Positions 32,900 to 33,758 of a stretch of DNA of 33,758 nt are shown here, piece after piece (positions within the stretch are counted from its first letter, which is position 1; each line of letters begins with the position of its first letter). Origin of the DNA: Butyrivibrio sp. (GTDB lineage Bacteria; Bacillota; Clostridia; Lachnospirales; Lachnospiraceae). Below the pieces are notes generated by a model, which had not been told where the DNA came from, did no database searches, and worked only from the letters and a program-made list of their open reading frames with translations. The translations under genes and the position numbers were made by a program. The stretch covers positions 1 to 33,758 of the forward strand of contig JAILJR010000216.1 in assembly GCA_024694565.1 (NCBI GenBank), read 5' to 3'.

Positions 32900-33758
32900 T
32901 TAATAATCAGAGCCGGGTATATCGGCTTTTGGGCTTACCTCAGGAACAAAAACCCTGCTGGAGCCGGGGCTGACACTCTTTACGGTCTCATAGGCACGCT
33001 CGCCGAAGAGCTTCTGGGAATTGACTCTCTCTCCCTCTTCGCCCGCATCTGTTTTTTCCTTGACGTAGATTCCCTTTTTATTCATGACATGAGCCTTTAC
33101 GTTGTCCTTAAGCTCAGTGTCCAGTATCTCCCAGAGCTTTTTCCTGAGCTCCTCGTTTTCAACAGGGAAAAGAATCTCAACCCTGCGCTCAAGATTCCTT
33201 GGCATCCAGTCCGCGCTGCTGCAGTAGTACTCCGGAATACCTCCGTTCTCAAAGTAGAATATCCTGCTATGCTCAAGGAAATTGCCGACTATCGACCTTA
33301 CGGTTATATTTTTGCTGATGCCGTCTACTCCGGCTCTCAGGCAGCAGATTCCGCGGACAATAAGGTCTATCTTAACACCTGCACAGCTTGCCCTGTAGAG
33401 CTGCGCTATTACATCCTTGTGACAGATAGCATTCATCTTGGCAATTATCCTGGCCGGCTCCCCGGCAAGGGCATGCTCTTCCTCTCGCTTAACGAGGTCG
33501 ATTATCCTGTCCTTGAGCCACAGAGGTGCAACCGCAAGCTTGTTCCAGCCCATGGGCTCAGAGTAACCCGACAGCATGTTAAATACCGCCGTGGCGTCCT
33601 CTCCAAAGGCAGGGTCGCAGGTAAAGAGACCAACGTCTGTGTACAGCTTTGCTGTGGAATCGTTGTAGTTTCCGGTTCCGAGATGTACGTATCTCTTGAT
33701 GCCATCCTCCTGTCTCCTCACGACAAGAGTTATCTTGCAGTGGGTCTTAAGACCCACA
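32900..33758 (-). CDS. ppk1: Polyphosphate kinase 1, C-terminal part
   Basis: The last 285 residues of PPK1 are in view; the gene starts beyond the right edge. PPK1 reversibly makes polyphosphate from ATP. Visible motifs are VGLKTHCKI, YVHLGTGNYND with the phosphate-accepting His region, GYSEPMGWNKL, and FLEHSRIFYF with the second conserved His. YYCSSADWMPRNLERRVE completes the phospholipase D-like second catalytic domain. The final ~50 residues (KEKTDAGEEGERVNSQ onward) are a charged low-complexity tail longer than in many homologs. The stop is at 32900. Confidence 0.95.
   Translation of the reverse strand, partial: VGLKTHCKITLVVRRQEDGIKRYVHLGTGNYNDSTAKLYTDVGLFTCDPAFGEDATAVFNMLSGYSEPMGWNKLAVAPLWLKDRIIDLVKREEEHALAGEPARIIAKMNAICHKDVIAQLYRASCAGVKIDLIVRGICCLRAGVDGISKNITVRSIVGNFLEHSRIFYFENGGIPEYYCSSADWMPRNLERRVEILFPVENEELRKKLWEILDTELKDNVKAHVMNKKGIYVKEKTDAGEEGERVNSQKLFGERAYETVKSVSPGSSRVFVPEVSPKADIPGSDY

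Noticed and set aside
33740..33757. 18-bp perfect palindrome GTGGGTCTTAAGACCCAC at the right edge
   Set aside because: It lies inside conserved ppk1 codons (VGLKTH), so protein sequence and codon choice explain it.

Overview
The window looks like an ordinary chromosomal stretch of an anaerobic Firmicute, most likely a Lachnospiraceae member of the Butyrivibrio/Pseudobutyrivibrio kind. This is inferred from moderate GC, strong AGGAGG ribosome sites, frequent TTG/GTG starts, a FeoA-FeoB fusion, an intracellular GH120 beta-xylosidase, and a glp operon with a BFD-tailed oxidoreductase. Nearly every gene is on the minus strand; only three small or medium genes are on the plus strand. I saw no tRNA, rRNA, CRISPR array, insertion sequence or phage gene.

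Layout, in minus-strand transcription order within blocks. (1) 1-5100 is a glycerol operon: a structured leader, glpP (antiterminator), glpK, glpF, a glycerol-3-phosphate dehydrogenase-like flavoprotein, then a second flavoprotein that enters the window with a CTG start and an in-frame TAG at codon 64. Two attenuator hairpins, before glpP and before the first flavoprotein, share the same AUGAAU / GGGAA-loop motif and are probably GlpP targets. The glpP leader can also fold a 10 + 10 bp pseudoknot. (2) 5295-7087 holds an uncharacterised membrane protein and a divergent 56-aa protein. (3) 7084-12880 is a four-gene xylan-related cluster: GH120 beta-xylosidase, an alcohol-acetyltransferase-like protein, a zinc-ribbon membrane protein and a pectinacetylesterase-family hydrolase, none with an evident signal peptide. 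A 30-aa membrane peptide is encoded divergently at 13038. (4) 13181-16598 has a membrane diguanylate cyclase, a 90-aa unknown protein, YggS and a PilZ receptor. With the EAL phosphodiesterase at 21053-22948 these form a near-complete c-di-GMP set (synthesis, sensing, degradation). (5) 16665-20968 holds rho, hflK-hflC and a CPBP protease. (6) 23052-30305 holds two ABC-F ATPases, purC and feoAB. (7) 30452-33758 holds thrH, a Cof-type HAD phosphatase, a small acidic protein, maf and the 3' part of ppk1.

Most genes are housekeeping. The most promising new material is regulatory RNA: the glp leader pseudoknot with its twin GGGAA attenuators, a long imperfect hairpin between ppk1 and maf, and a two-copy inverted repeat found downstream of unrelated genes. 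Protein oddities are the interrupted flavoprotein, an ABC-F protein whose second ATPase site lacks its catalytic Glu, and a large unknown C-terminal extension on the GH120 enzyme.
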